Of a stretch of DNA of 64,000 nucleotides, positions 25,846-36,030 are shown one piece after another. This DNA comes from Anaerolinea sp. GTDB taxonomy: Bacteria > Chloroflexota > Anaerolineae > Anaerolineales > Anaerolineaceae. The notes under the pieces are model-generated. The model was not told the origin of the DNA and did no database searches. It saw only the letters and a list, made by a program, of their open reading frames with translations. The position numbers and the translations under genes are program-made. How positions within the stretch are numbered: position 1 is the stretch's first letter; every line of letters starts with the position of its first letter. The stretch is taken from NCBI GenBank assembly GCA_029975055.1, contig JARKPU010000058.1:186001-250000 (forward strand), in the 5' to 3' direction.

Positions 25846-27276
25846 GTGACGCTCTCAGCCGAGTACGATGCCGTCGTTGTGGGCGCCGGGCCGAACGGCC
25901 TGGCTGCCGCGATCACCCTGGCGCGCGCCGGTGCAAAGGTGCTGGTGGTGGAGGCCCGCGAGACCATCGGCGGGGGCACGCGCACCGCCGAACTGACCTT
26001 GCCAGGGTTCAGGCACGATATCTGCGCGGCGATGCACCCGCTTGGAAAGGCCTCGCCGTTCTTCCGCTCGCTACCGCTTGACCAGTTTGGCCTGGAATGG
26101 GTGTCGGCGCCCGCTTCGGTGGCGCACCCGCTGGATGGCGGGAGGTCGGTCTTGTTTGGCCCGTCGGCCGAAGCGACCGCGCGCAGCCTGGGGCGCGACG
26201 GGGCCGCCTACCGGCGCGTCATCGGGGCGCTCGCGCGCGATTGGAAAGGCATTATCGAATCCTTGCTTGGGCCGCTGCGGCTGCCGATGCCGCATCTATT
26301 CTCGGCGGCGCGCATGGGGGCGTTCTCTTTCTTTTCGGCGAAGCTCGTTGCGCACCTGCTCTTCAGGGGGATGGAAGCGCGCGCCGCCTTCGCCGGGATG
26401 GCGGCCCATTCGATCTTGCCGCTCGAACAGGCGCCCTCGGCCGGTTTTGGCCTGATGATGAGCCTGCTGGCGCACAGCGTGGGTTACCCGATGGCGCGCG
26501 GCGGTTCACAGGCCATCGCCGACGCACTGGGAGGGTACCTGCGCAGCCTGGGCGGGGAAATCCGCACGGGCATGGAGGTGCGGGGTCTCGCCGAGCTTCC
26601 GCGCTCGAAGGCGGTGCTCCTGGATGTGACCCCGCGCCAGGTGGTGCAAATCGCCGGCGAGCGCCTGCCGGAAGGCTACCGGCGCGCCCTCGAGCGTTAT
26701 CGTTATGGGCCGGGGGTCTTCAAGCTCGATTATGCGCTCGAAGCCCCGGCTCCCTGGCTGGCTGCGGAGTGCATGCAGGCCCCCACGGTCCACCTGGGCG
26801 GGTCTTTCGAAGAGATCGCGGAATCGGAACGCACCGTCTGGCAAGGCCGGCACGCGCGCAAGCCGTATGTCATCTATGTGCAGCAAAGCCTCTTTGACCC
26901 GACCCGTGCCCCGCAAGGAAAACATACCGCCTGGGCGTACTGTCATGTGCCAAACGGTTCGCAGGTAGATATGACCGGCTTGATCGAGGAGCAGATTGAG
27001 CGCTTCGCGCCCGGGTTTCGCAGCCGCATTTTGGCACGCAGCGCACACCATGCGCAAGACATGGAAGCCTACAACGCCAATTACATCGGCGGCGATATCA
27101 ACGGGGGTGTGCAAGACCTGGGGCAGTTCTTCACCCGGCCGGTGGCGCGCATCTCGCCGTATACCACGCCGGTGAAAGGGCTGTTCATCTGCTCATCCTC
27201 CACGCCCCCCGGCGGCGGCGTGCATGGCATGTGCGGGTATTTTGCCGCCCGTGAAGCGCTCAAAGCGTTGAAGTAG
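25846..27276 (+). CDS. FAD-dependent oxidoreductase, phytoene-desaturase-like
   Basis: 476 residues with an N-terminal Rossmann FAD motif VVGAGPNGLAAAITLARAGAKVLVVEA and a C-terminal FAD motif CSSSTPPGGGVHGMCGYFAA, as in CrtI-like and NAD(P)/FAD-dependent amine-oxidase-family proteins. Cytoplasmic or membrane-peripheral. The start is GTG 25846, 15 bases after the STAS stop. That spacing makes it the last gene of the partner-switching operon, an unusual place for a desaturase. Substrate unknown; no carotenoid genes nearby. Confidence 0.85.
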   Translation: MTLSAEYDAVVVGAGPNGLAAAITLARAGAKVLVVEARETIGGGTRTAELTLPGFRHDICAAMHPLGKASPFFRSLPLDQFGLEWVSAPASVAHPLDGGRSVLFGPSAEATARSLGRDGAAYRRVIGALARDWKGIIESLLGPLRLPMPHLFSAARMGAFSFFSAKLVAHLLFRGMEARAAFAGMAAHSILPLEQAPSAGFGLMMSLLAHSVGYPMARGGSQAIADALGGYLRSLGGEIRTGMEVRGLAELPRSKAVLLDVTPRQVVQIAGERLPEGYRRALERYRYGPGVFKLDYALEAPAPWLAAECMQAPTVHLGGSFEEIAESERTVWQGRHARKPYVIYVQQSLFDPTRAPQGKHTAWAYCHVPNGSQVDMTGLIEEQIERFAPGFRSRILARSAHHAQDMEAYNANYIGGDINGGVQDLGQFFTRPVARISPYTTPVKGLFICSSSTPPGGGVHGMCGYFAAREALKALK

Positions 27277-27307
27277 CAGCCGATACCCGCTTCACCCCGG
27301 CGAAAAT

Positions 27308-27342
27308 AACCGGAGCGGCCGCATCAGGCCGCTCCGGTTTTT
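27308..27342. terminator. Bidirectional terminator
   Basis: Perfect 13-bp stem AACCGGAGCGGCC/GGCCGCTCCGGTT, loop GCATCA, five T on the plus strand and a T-rich stretch on the minus side. It serves two convergent genes. Confidence 0.9.
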
Positions 27343-27354
27343 CGTAAAAGCGGA

Positions 27355-28566
27355 TTATCCCTTCTTGCGGGCCGCCTGGAGCACATCGTTGATCTGGTTG
27401 ATATGTTCGCGGTTATGGATGGGGAATTGCAGCATGTTGAACGCCAGCCGCCAGTAAGAGGCTTTATTCTGGTTGAATTCCTCCGGCAGGTTGCCGACGA
27501 TATGCACCGTCTCGCGCTCGCTGCGGAACAGCTCCTCGAGGATTTCTCCAAGAGTCGGGTAGCACGCCACGGTAGCGGAAATCCGCGAGGGGAGGTTATC
27601 GATAAACCCGTCTGAGGTGCGCTCCTGGCTGAAGTAGAGCTCGCTGATATAGCCCTGTGTGTCGCGCTCGCCGTGGATGAGATGGGCGATCACCTCTTTG
27701 ACGCACCAATCATCCGGGCGCGGTTTGAAGGAGGCCTCCTCCTCGGTGACGCCCTCCAAAGCCTGCTTGAGTTCGCCGTCCACCTGGTCATACATCTTCG
27801 CCAGGGTTTCGCCGAGGGCTTGCGTGTTGCGCGGAATATCCGGCAGGGGCCGGCGCGAGAGTTCCATGGAGAGACGCTTCTTTTCGGCGCCGCGGTAAAT
27901 GACCACCTCGACGGAATTGCCTGCCTCCAACCCTTGCAGGATGTTCGTCACCGAAGCGAAATCGGGCGTGGGTTTGCCGTTCATCGAAATGATCACATCA
28001 TTCTTCACCAGGCCGCATTTTTGCGCGCCCATCCCATCGACCGTGCCTTCCAGGCGCATCCCTTCCGTCACCGGCACGCCCAATTCATCGGCGCGTTTCT
28101 TGTTGAAATCGCCGAACATGATGCCCATCATCGGCCGGTTGACGATGCGGAGGTCGGGGCCCACTTCGAGCACCGAGATCAGATTGCGCAAGCCATTGTT
28201 CCACCCGCGTGAGATTTCCTCGCTGGCCCTGGCCCATTGGGGGGATGATTCCAGGCCGGTGTGCTCAACGGAGAGAGTTGTTGCGCCACTGTCGAGGGCG
28301 TTGATGTGCACCGACACGGTGGTGGGGGCGGGGTCATCGCGGCCGGACCATATGAAGGTCGCTTCGCGTTCGGGGATCAGCTTGATAAACTCGCCACAGG
28401 CGTAATAGCCGCTGTTCCAGGCGAGAAAGATATGCCCGCCCACTTTCGGGTCAACGGTGGCCACATCGCACAACCATTCGCGAAGAGCAGTTGCGTTGGT
28501 AAACGCGCGATACACCAGCGGGGCCGGGGCGTTGATGGTATGGACGAATTTCAGGCTGGTTGGCAT
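27355..28566 (-). CDS. SRPBCC (AHSA1)-PDZ-DinB triple fusion
   Basis: A 403-residue cytoplasmic protein. Residues 1-145 are an AHSA1-type SRPBCC domain (FVHTINAPAPLVYRAFTN, LREWLCDVA, WNNGLRNLISVLE). Residues 150-250 are a PDZ domain (MMGIMFGDF, GMGAQKCGLVKNDVIISMNG, VVIYRGAEKKRL). Residues 260-403 are a DinB/YfiT four-helix bundle (WCVKEVIAHLIHGERD and HNREHINQI supply the His ligands). I know each family well but not this combination. DinB-family members include metal-dependent thiol transferases. ATG 28566 is chosen for the GGAGG 6 bases upstream; TATAAT on the minus strand is at 28609-28614. Confidence 0.8.
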   Translation of the reverse strand: MPTSLKFVHTINAPAPLVYRAFTNATALREWLCDVATVDPKVGGHIFLAWNSGYYACGEFIKLIPEREATFIWSGRDDPAPTTVSVHINALDSGATTLSVEHTGLESSPQWARASEEISRGWNNGLRNLISVLEVGPDLRIVNRPMMGIMFGDFNKKRADELGVPVTEGMRLEGTVDGMGAQKCGLVKNDVIISMNGKPTPDFASVTNILQGLEAGNSVEVVIYRGAEKKRLSMELSRRPLPDIPRNTQALGETLAKMYDQVDGELKQALEGVTEEEASFKPRPDDWCVKEVIAHLIHGERDTQGYISELYFSQERTSDGFIDNLPSRISATVACYPTLGEILEELFRSERETVHIVGNLPEEFNQNKASYWRLAFNMLQFPIHNREHINQINDVLQAARKKG

Positions 28567-28746
28567 ACGAACCTCCGTAGAAGAGATCATTTAGCAACCT
28601 ACTCTACCATTATACTTGATGCGTGCAAAGAAGGCGATTCAGGAAATATATTCCAGCCGTGAAGGGGAAATTCCCTCAAACGAGGGGTGACAGGCCCATC
28701 AAAGTTCGTTATGCTGAGGTCAAGAATTTCCACGAGAGGGTTGACC

Positions 28747-31182
28747 ATGCCTGCGAGAGGGTCTCATCCATCGTTCGGTTATCTCCTGTACCTGGGGGCA
28801 GTGCTCCTGCTCACCGGCCTGGCCTCGGCGGGACTGGCAAGCATCGACGTTCCGATCCACGCGGCGGCGCTGCTCTCTGCCGCTTTGGGGCTGCTGGCAA
28901 GCTGGCCGGCGTTCACCCGGTTACGGCGGGCGCTTTCGGCGCAGGCGGCCGGGGCCGGTGAAAGCGCGCAGGAGGCTCAGCGCGGGTTGTTCCAGCAGGT
29001 GGAGCGCGCCGCGGCGCAGCAAGAGCGCAACCGGCTGGCGCGCGAGCTGCATGATTCGATCAAGCAGCAGCTCTTCAGCATCCAAATGAGCGCGGCCTCA
29101 GCGCAACTGCGCTTTGGAGACGACGCCGCGGCTGCCCTGCAGGCTCTGGAGGACGTGCGGAAATCCACCCAGGAGGCGATGGTGGAGATGAACGCCCTGC
29201 TGCAGCAGCTATCGCCCATGCCGCTCGAACGGGCGGGGCTGGCGCAGGCTTTGCGCGAACAGTGCGAGGCGCTCGGGTTCCGCAGCGGGGCCGAGGTGGC
29301 TTGTGAGATCGGCGACCTGCCGCCCAATGCGGCTTTCAGGCCGGGTGCGCAGGAAGAGTTGTTCCGCATTGCCCAGGAAGGACTCAGCAATGTGGCCAGG
29401 CATGCCCGCGCCGGAAAGGTCACCCTCCGGCTGGGTTGGCACGAAGAGCTGAACCAGGTGGAGCTGGATTTGCAGGACAACGGCCAGGGCTTCGACCCGG
29501 ACGAGGCCGAGCCGGGGCGCGGGCTGGCGAACATCCGCGAGCGGTTGGAGCGGCTTGGCGGCTGGATGAAATTGACCAGCTCGGCCGGGCACGGAACCAG
29601 GCTTCAGGTGGGCATCCCGCTGCAGAGCGTCGAAGCGCCCGCCGAGCCTGAAGATGCGGCGCCCGGGCCTTCGCTCAACCGGCCGGTGCTGCCCGGAATC
29701 GCCTTCGGCATCTTCACCGCCGCCGCGCTGGGGCTGGCGTGGTATTTCAACACCCCGTTGCGCTATGTACCGGGCTGGCGCGGCGTGAACGAGCTTGCGG
29801 CCGCGGCAGGGTACCTGGCGGCGGGCGGGATTCTCTTCCTGGCCGGCTGGCTGGCCGGGCGGCGGGCGCCTGAACAGGCTGCACTGGCCGGGGCAGCCTG
29901 CGGACTGACGGCGGCATTGACGGCCTTTGGCCTGGCAGGCGCGGCCTGGGCTTCCATGCAGGGGGCCGGCGCACTGCTGTCAAACGGCTTGATGTTCGTG
30001 CCGGATGAAAGCGCTGCGCTGCGGATAATCCAGCAGGCGGCCACCGGCATTTTCACGGTTTCGCACGGTTTATATTGGATGATGATGCTCGTTGGGGCAG
30101 GGTTTGGGGCGCTGGGCGGTTTTGTGGCCGCGCGAGGCAGGCCTTTACGCCTTCCGGTGAACTGGCAGCCCGGCCTTCAATTTCTTTTGCTGCCTTTCCT
30201 GGTGAGCAGCGCGCTGGCGAGCCTGGCGGGGGTCTTTCTGCTCCCGGCGATGGAGACCGGCCTGCTGAACGCCCTGCAGCGCAGCCACCCCAATGACCTG
30301 GCTGGAGGCATCGGCGCGATTCGCCTTTCGGCGGCGGTTTGCCTGTTCACGCTGGCGGCTTTCTACCTCGGCGGGCTGGCTTTGCGCCATTCATATGCTC
30401 AAAAGGCGTTGCCCGGCGCTTCGCCTGCGCGGCTGGTTGACCTCCATTGGGATTCCTTCTGGATGGCGACCGGTTCAGGGGTGTGGGCTGCGGCGGCGGT
30501 CTACATCAGCCTGCAATACCTGGCCGGAGGCGCGGCCGGCACGGTGGATGGAGCGGCAAAAAGCGTGTTCGCGCCTTCTCTGGGCCTGGTGATGGGCGGC
30601 CTGAGCCTGGTGATGTCGCTCTTGTTCGCGCGGCTGTGCATCGCTGCGCGCGACCGGCTGGTGCAGAGCCTGCTGCCCACCCCGGCGCTGGTCGAATATG
30701 CCGGGCTGGTGGGGGTGCCGGTTGCTTTGATCGGCGCATTTCTTTTGATCATCCTGGGCGGGAACGGCTGGCTGGCGCTGGGTGTGCTGGTGATCGAGAC
30801 CGGCCTGCTGGTTTATGGGGTCATCCTGCGCAGGCGGCGGAAGGCGAACCGGGCGATGACCGGGCGGGCAATCCGCGAGCAGGCCGGTTGGCTGCGCGGA
30901 AGCTGGGCTGCCTATGCGGGCGGGTTCGTTGCGCCGGTGCTGGCAATGCTGGCCTCGGGGCTGGGCATTCTGCTCCTGCCGGCGCGCATGGCCCAATACC
31001 TGGATATCGGCCGGCTGCCCTACCTTGCTTTGCCGCCCTTGACTTTAAGGGAGGTGATCGAGCAACTCTTCTTCTATGAGGGGGCGGCGTTCCTCGGCCT
31101 GCTCCTGCTGGCGCTGATGCAGACCGGGCTGACGCTCCTGGCGCTGTCGATGGCCGGGCTGCGCGGGCGGAAGGGGCTATAA
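28747..31182 (+). CDS. NarL-type sensor histidine kinase with C-terminal polytopic membrane domain
   Basis: An 811-residue protein. Two short N-terminal membrane helices (about 12-62) precede a HisKA_3 dimerisation domain with LARELHDSIKQQL (phospho-His about H102) and a GHKL ATPase (GLSNVARHARAGKV, DNGQGFDPDE, GRGLANIRERLERLGG), ending near residue 300. The remaining 500 residues hold about twelve hydrophobic helices. A membrane domain after the kinase core is the reverse of the usual order. GAGAGGG precedes ATG 28747; an in-frame ATG at 28687 is less likely. The response regulator follows after 7 bases, so the two form a pair. Confidence 0.85.
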   Translation: MPARGSHPSFGYLLYLGAVLLLTGLASAGLASIDVPIHAAALLSAALGLLASWPAFTRLRRALSAQAAGAGESAQEAQRGLFQQVERAAAQQERNRLARELHDSIKQQLFSIQMSAASAQLRFGDDAAAALQALEDVRKSTQEAMVEMNALLQQLSPMPLERAGLAQALREQCEALGFRSGAEVACEIGDLPPNAAFRPGAQEELFRIAQEGLSNVARHARAGKVTLRLGWHEELNQVELDLQDNGQGFDPDEAEPGRGLANIRERLERLGGWMKLTSSAGHGTRLQVGIPLQSVEAPAEPEDAAPGPSLNRPVLPGIAFGIFTAAALGLAWYFNTPLRYVPGWRGVNELAAAAGYLAAGGILFLAGWLAGRRAPEQAALAGAACGLTAALTAFGLAGAAWASMQGAGALLSNGLMFVPDESAALRIIQQAATGIFTVSHGLYWMMMLVGAGFGALGGFVAARGRPLRLPVNWQPGLQFLLLPFLVSSALASLAGVFLLPAMETGLLNALQRSHPNDLAGGIGAIRLSAAVCLFTLAAFYLGGLALRHSYAQKALPGASPARLVDLHWDSFWMATGSGVWAAAAVYISLQYLAGGAAGTVDGAAKSVFAPSLGLVMGGLSLVMSLLFARLCIAARDRLVQSLLPTPALVEYAGLVGVPVALIGAFLLIILGGNGWLALGVLVIETGLLVYGVILRRRRKANRAMTGRAIREQAGWLRGSWAAYAGGFVAPVLAMLASGLGILLLPARMAQYLDIGRLPYLALPPLTLREVIEQLFFYEGAAFLGLLLLALMQTGLTLLALSMAGLRGRKGL

Positions 31183-31183
31183 T
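31178..31183 (+). promoter_or_regulatory. Internal -10 box (leaderless type) of the response regulator gene
   Basis: Perfect TATAAT overlapping the kinase stop, six bases before the ATG at 31190. The regulator could be made alone from a leaderless mRNA. Confidence 0.5.
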
Positions 31184-31189
31184 CGAGAA

Positions 31190-31825
31190 ATGGGTGTCAT
31201 TCGGGTGGCGCTGGTGGATGACCATCATGTGGTGCGGCGGGGAATGCGCACCTACCTTGAAGCGTTCCCGGATGTGCACGTGGTGGGCGAGGCCGCCAGC
31301 GGCGAAGCTGCCCTGGCTGCGTTGGCAGGCTGGGCCGCCGATGTGGTGGTGATGGATCTGCTTCTCCCCGGCGGAATGGACGGCATCGAGGCGACCCGGC
31401 GCATCCGGCAGGCCTGCCCGGCGGCGCGCGTGGTGGTGTTGACGGCCTACACCGACGATGCACGGGCCGCTGCGGCGCTGCGCGCGGGCGCCACCGGTTA
31501 TGTGCGAAAAGACGCCAGCCCCGAGTTCCTCCTGGAAGTGGTGCGGGCTGCGGCCCAGGGGCAGCGGATGATCGATCCGTCGGTCGTGCTGGATGAGTCG
31601 GGCGCGGTGGGACGCATGGAAGAATTATCGGCGCGCGAGCAGGAGGTGCTGCGGCTGCTGGCGCAGGGGTTGAGCAACCGCGAGATCGCCTCGGCACTCA
31701 CCCTGGGTGAAGAGACCGTCAAGAGCCACGTTGGCAGCATCCTGGCCAAGCTCGGGCTCAGCGGGCGCGCGCAGGTGGCGGCTGCGGCGCTGCGGCTGGG
31801 GCTGATCCGCCCGGACGAGGTATGA
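31190..31825 (+). CDS. NarL/FixJ-family response regulator
   Basis: 211 residues. The receiver domain (about 1-120) has acidic pocket DD at 10-11, phospho-Asp D56 in VVVMDLLLPGG, Thr in VVLTAYTDDARA and Lys in YVRKDAS. The LuxR-type HTH (about 145-208) has LSAREQEVLRLLAQGLSNREIASAL and ETVKSHVGSILAKLGLSGRAQ. It is the cognate partner of the kinase immediately upstream. Target genes are unknown. Confidence 0.95.
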   Translation: MGVIRVALVDDHHVVRRGMRTYLEAFPDVHVVGEAASGEAALAALAGWAADVVVMDLLLPGGMDGIEATRRIRQACPAARVVVLTAYTDDARAAAALRAGATGYVRKDASPEFLLEVVRAAAQGQRMIDPSVVLDESGAVGRMEELSAREQEVLRLLAQGLSNREIASALTLGEETVKSHVGSILAKLGLSGRAQVAAAALRLGLIRPDEV

Positions 31826-31882
31826 GGTCGAGCAACTTTTTCCTCCAGGCAGCGTAGATGATTCAAGAAAATCATTGGAGGA

Positions 31883-32104
31883 ATGAAGATGGATAACCGT
31901 CCCGGCTGCCTGGTGGGTCTCTTAAAAATCGGTCTGCTGCGTTGGGTATATAACGGGCTTCAAAGCACCTTTGGCTGGAAGAGCAATTCCTGCATGGGCT
32001 GCGGGTGCGGTTTGATCCTGTTCATCGTTTTCATCATCCTGCTCGGCTCGATCATCTTTGGCACCGATTGGTTCAAGCTGGTCTCGGCCTTTGGGGTGAT
32101 GTAA
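31883..32104 (+). CDS. Small Cys-rich single-pass membrane protein
   Basis: 73 residues: MKMDNRPGCLVGLLKIG, a CMGCGCG cluster and one hydrophobic helix (LILFIVFIILLGSIIFG). TTGGAGGA lies directly before the ATG, and a 15-bp terminator follows, so it looks like a real gene. The CxxCxC could bind metal, but no function is known. It may be transcribed with the two-component pair, 57 bases upstream. Confidence 0.6.
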   Translation: MKMDNRPGCLVGLLKIGLLRWVYNGLQSTFGWKSNSCMGCGCGLILFIVFIILLGSIIFGTDWFKLVSAFGVM

Positions 32105-32115
32105 GCCGGTTAGAG

Positions 32116-32150
32116 ACCGAAAGGAGGAGCAGCGCGCTCCTCCTTTCGGT
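32116..32150. terminator. Bidirectional terminator
   Basis: Perfect 15-bp stem ACCGAAAGGAGGAGC/GCTCCTCCTTTCGGT, loop AGCGC, between convergent genes. Confidence 0.75.
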
Positions 32151-32152
32151 TC

Positions 32153-32998
32153 CTAGGATGGGCGGAAGGCGCTGCGCACCAGCTCTTCATCGAAGAAGCC
32201 GGAAGCCTGTCCTTCCACGGCGTACTGGTACACCGCGGCGGAGTAGATGCCCTCCAGGGTGGAGCGCACCAGCCCGAGAACGGAGACGAGCAGGAAGAAG
32301 AGCGCGATCAACCCGCCTGCCAGCCAGAGGTTGACGACCTCGGCGCTGAAGACCAGGAAGAACAGCGGGGCGAACACGGCGATCAACGCCAGGAAGGCCA
32401 GGAAGAAGAACAACCCCAGGCCGATGTTCCCCGCGATCTGCTCGCCCCAGGTGCGCTTGAGGTAGAGGGCCGAGCGCTTGATGGCTTCGATCGGCCCGAC
32501 TCCTTCCACTGCCAGGACGGGCACGACCAGATAGGTGGCGATCGACCAGGCCATCCCGACCAGCGAGATGAGGAAGCGCCCCAGGCCGCTGGATTTACGC
32601 GAGAGCGCCTGCATGAGCATCCCCACCGTGGCGGCTATGAGCGCATACCCAAGGATAGGCCCCAGGTTGCGCCCGGCGATTGCCAGCCCGTCGCCCACGG
32701 TTGGGTCACCGCCGCGCAGGCGGATCATCGCCGCGCCGACGAGGGCCGTGTTGGCGAAGAAAATCACCGTGTATTGGACGATGTAGAATAAAAAGAGCAC
32801 CAGAAAGCCCAGCGGGCCGCCGCCCTGGGTGAACAATGCATCGAACAGGTTGCCCAAGAAAAGCGGCAGCGCGAAGGCCAGCGTGACGAGCAGCAGACCG
32901 ATGGAAGAGAGCACCGGAAACACGAGCAGTTCTTTATCGGCCGAGAGCACGCGCAGGCTGGCCAGGAGCATTTTCCAGCTGTTGGAGATGCGGTTCAT
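32153..32998 (-). CDS. DUF6159-type polytopic membrane protein
   Basis: 281 residues with six hydrophobic helices. The N-terminus MNRISNSWKMLLASLRVLSADKELLVFP and the motifs VGDGLAIAGRNLGPILGYALI and LKRTWGEQI match what I know of the DUF6159 family, found widely in Chloroflexota and actinobacteria. It begins 2 bases after the proC stop and is the last gene of a three-gene operon (methyltransferase, proC, this gene). Function unknown. Confidence 0.75.
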   Translation of the reverse strand: MNRISNSWKMLLASLRVLSADKELLVFPVLSSIGLLLVTLAFALPLFLGNLFDALFTQGGGPLGFLVLFLFYIVQYTVIFFANTALVGAAMIRLRGGDPTVGDGLAIAGRNLGPILGYALIAATVGMLMQALSRKSSGLGRFLISLVGMAWSIATYLVVPVLAVEGVGPIEAIKRSALYLKRTWGEQIAGNIGLGLFFFLAFLALIAVFAPLFFLVFSAEVVNLWLAGGLIALFFLLVSVLGLVRSTLEGIYSAAVYQYAVEGQASGFFDEELVRSAFRPS

Positions 32999-32999
32999 C

Positions 33000-33825
33000 T
33001 TATCCCTCCGGTGTCTTGCTGTTCAAACCTTTGCCAAGTTCCTGCGAGCGCTCGTAGGCGGCCCAGATGGCGCGTGAAATGGCCGTGCGGAAGCCCGCCT
33101 TTTCGAGGTAATAGAGCGCCTCGGCCGAAGTGCCCCCCGGCGAGGTGACCTGGTTGCGCAATTGGGCCGGGTGAATGGCGATCTTCTGGTAGTACTCGAT
33201 CGACCCCAGGATCGTCTGCGTGACGAGTTGTTCGGCGATGCGGCGCGGAAAGCCCATGTGAACGCCGGCATCGACGAGTGCTTCCATGAAGAGGAAGACA
33301 TACGCCGGGCCGGTGCCCGAAAGGGCGGTGGCCATATCGAGGTAGGTTTCCTCTTCGACGTACACTTCCTGGCCGAGAGCGTCCAGCACCTGGCGGGCCA
33401 TCTCGATCTGTTCCGGCGAGACGGAAGGCGAGGCCGTCCAGACGGTGATGCCCTGGCCGATCTGCGCGGGAGTGTTGGGCATGGCGCGCACCACCGCGCC
33501 ATGCTGCAGGCCTTCGGCAATGGTCGAGATGGTGGCCCCGGCGATGATCGAGAGCACCACCGCGCCCGGTTCGATGCAGCCCCGCAGCCCGGCAATGACG
33601 CGCGCCAGCTTTTGCGGCTTCACCGCCAGAATGACGATTTCGGCGTTGCGGACCGCCGCGGCGTTATCGGTGTATGGGTGGATGCCGTAGCGTTCCTTGA
33701 GGAATTCGACGCGTGAGGCGAGCGGACCGGAGGCATGGATGCAATCCGGCAGGGTGACTTCTTTCCGCAGCAGACCGCCAATGATGGCTTCTCCCATTGC
33801 CCCAGGGCCGATCAACGCGATGGCT

Positions 33826-33839
<14 letters not shown>
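33000..33839 (-). CDS. proC: Pyrroline-5-carboxylate reductase
   Basis: Reduces 1-pyrroline-5-carboxylate to L-proline with NAD(P)H, the last step of proline synthesis. 279 residues with the N-terminal Rossmann motif IALIGPGAMGEAIIGGLL, AVKPQKLARVI, VRAMPNTPAQIGQGI and the dimerisation/active-site block ALSGTGPAYVFLFMEALVDAGV plus TSPGGTSAEAL. The first motif has GPGAMG where many have GAGNMG. ATG 33839 is chosen for AAGGAGAAGG just upstream. It overlaps the end of the methyltransferase gene by 14 bases. Confidence 0.95.
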
Positions 33840-34758
<919 letters not shown>

Positions 34759-34802
34759 CAAAAGTATAACATGCCTTCGGGAAGCGGCATTTCTCGATGC
34801 GG

Positions 34803-34808
34803 TATAAT
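34803..34808 (+). promoter_or_regulatory. -10 box of the PatB-like aminotransferase gene
   Basis: Perfect TATAAT; start of transcription near 34815, about 50 bases before the ATG at 34867. Confidence 0.5.
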
Positions 34809-34866
34809 GACGAAAATCATTGCCCGTTGAAGCCCGAAAACCAATACGCTACCTGTTGAGGACCGC

Positions 34867-36030
34867 ATGCCGTTCAATTTTGATGAGATCATTGACCGCC
34901 GCTCGAGCGACAGTGAAAAATGGAATTACTATGATGCCGATGTGCTGCCCTTGTGGGTGGCGGATATGGATTTCCGCGCCCCCGAAAGGGTGATCCGCGC
35001 GCTGCAAGAGCGCGTGGCGCACGGGGTGTTTGGGTATGGGGGCTGCAAACAGCGCCTGCGCGAGACGATCTGCGCACGGCTCTGGCGGATGTATGGGTGG
35101 GAAGTGAAGCCGGAGGAGGTTGTGCTCGTCCCGGGGGTCATTGCGGGCTTCAACCTGGCGATTCAAAGCGCGGCAGGAGCAGGCGATGGCGTGCTGATGC
35201 AAACGCCGGTTTATGCGCCGTTCCTCGGCGCGCCGCGCAACGCCGGGGCCCGCCGGGTGGAAGTGCGGCTCATCCAGGCGGATTCGGGGCGGTATGAGAT
35301 CGACTTCGATGCCTTCGAAAGCGCCATCGATGAGACCGTGCGGGTTTTCTTGCTGTGCAGCCCGCACAACCCGGTCGGGCGTGTGTGGACGAAAGAGGAG
35401 CTGGAACGGCTGGCCGAGATCTGCCTGCGGCACCGGGTGATGATCTGCTCGGATGAAATCCACTCAGACCTGGTCTTTTCGGGCAGGCGGCATGTGCCCA
35501 TCGCGTCGCTCGGCCCCGAAATTGCGCGCAATGCCATCACCGTCCTGTCGCCAAGCAAATCGTACAACCTGCCGGGGCTGTATTGCTCGTTTGCCGTCAT
35601 CCAGAACCCCGAGCTGCGGCGCAGGTTCCTGGATGCCCGGCGGGGAACCGTGGGCGAAGGCAACCTGCTGGGCTTTGTGGCTGCCGAGAGCGCCTACCGC
35701 GAATGCGACAACTGGCTTGGCGAGCTGCTGGCGTACCTGGAAGCCAACCGTGATTACCTGGCCGAGACACTGCGCCGCGATATGCCCGGAATCAAAATGG
35801 CGAGGCCCGAAGGCACGTACCTGGCCTGGCTCGACTGCCGCGCGGCGGGGATCGACGGCCTGCCGGGCGAATTCTTCTTGAAGCAGGCCAGGGTGGCGTT
35901 GAACGAGGGCAAGGGGTTTGGCAGCGGCGGCGAGGGATTTGTGCGCCTGAATTTCGGCTGCCCGCGAGCCACGTTGACGCAAGCGCTCGAACGCATGGCC
36001 ACCGCGCTGCAGGTGGCCGCAAAGGCATGA
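34867..36030 (+). CDS. PatB/MalY-family PLP-dependent aminotransferase (C-S lyase)
   Basis: 387 residues of the fold-type I aminotransferase family. Hallmarks of the MalY/PatB cystathionine beta-lyase group are NFDEIIDRRSSDSEKW, LPLWVADMDF, QTPVYAPF, LCSPHNPVGRVWT (substrate-binding Asn), CSDEIHSDLV (PLP-binding Asp and His) and the internal aldimine Lys in LSPSKSYNLPGL. The C-terminal RLNFGCPR carries the carboxylate-binding Arg. It probably cleaves cystathionine or related C-S bonds to a thiol, pyruvate and ammonia. The next gene overlaps by 4 bases. Confidence 0.9.
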   Translation: MPFNFDEIIDRRSSDSEKWNYYDADVLPLWVADMDFRAPERVIRALQERVAHGVFGYGGCKQRLRETICARLWRMYGWEVKPEEVVLVPGVIAGFNLAIQSAAGAGDGVLMQTPVYAPFLGAPRNAGARRVEVRLIQADSGRYEIDFDAFESAIDETVRVFLLCSPHNPVGRVWTKEELERLAEICLRHRVMICSDEIHSDLVFSGRRHVPIASLGPEIARNAITVLSPSKSYNLPGLYCSFAVIQNPELRRRFLDARRGTVGEGNLLGFVAAESAYRECDNWLGELLAYLEANRDYLAETLRRDMPGIKMARPEGTYLAWLDCRAAGIDGLPGEFFLKQARVALNEGKGFGSGGEGFVRLNFGCPRATLTQALERMATALQVAAKA

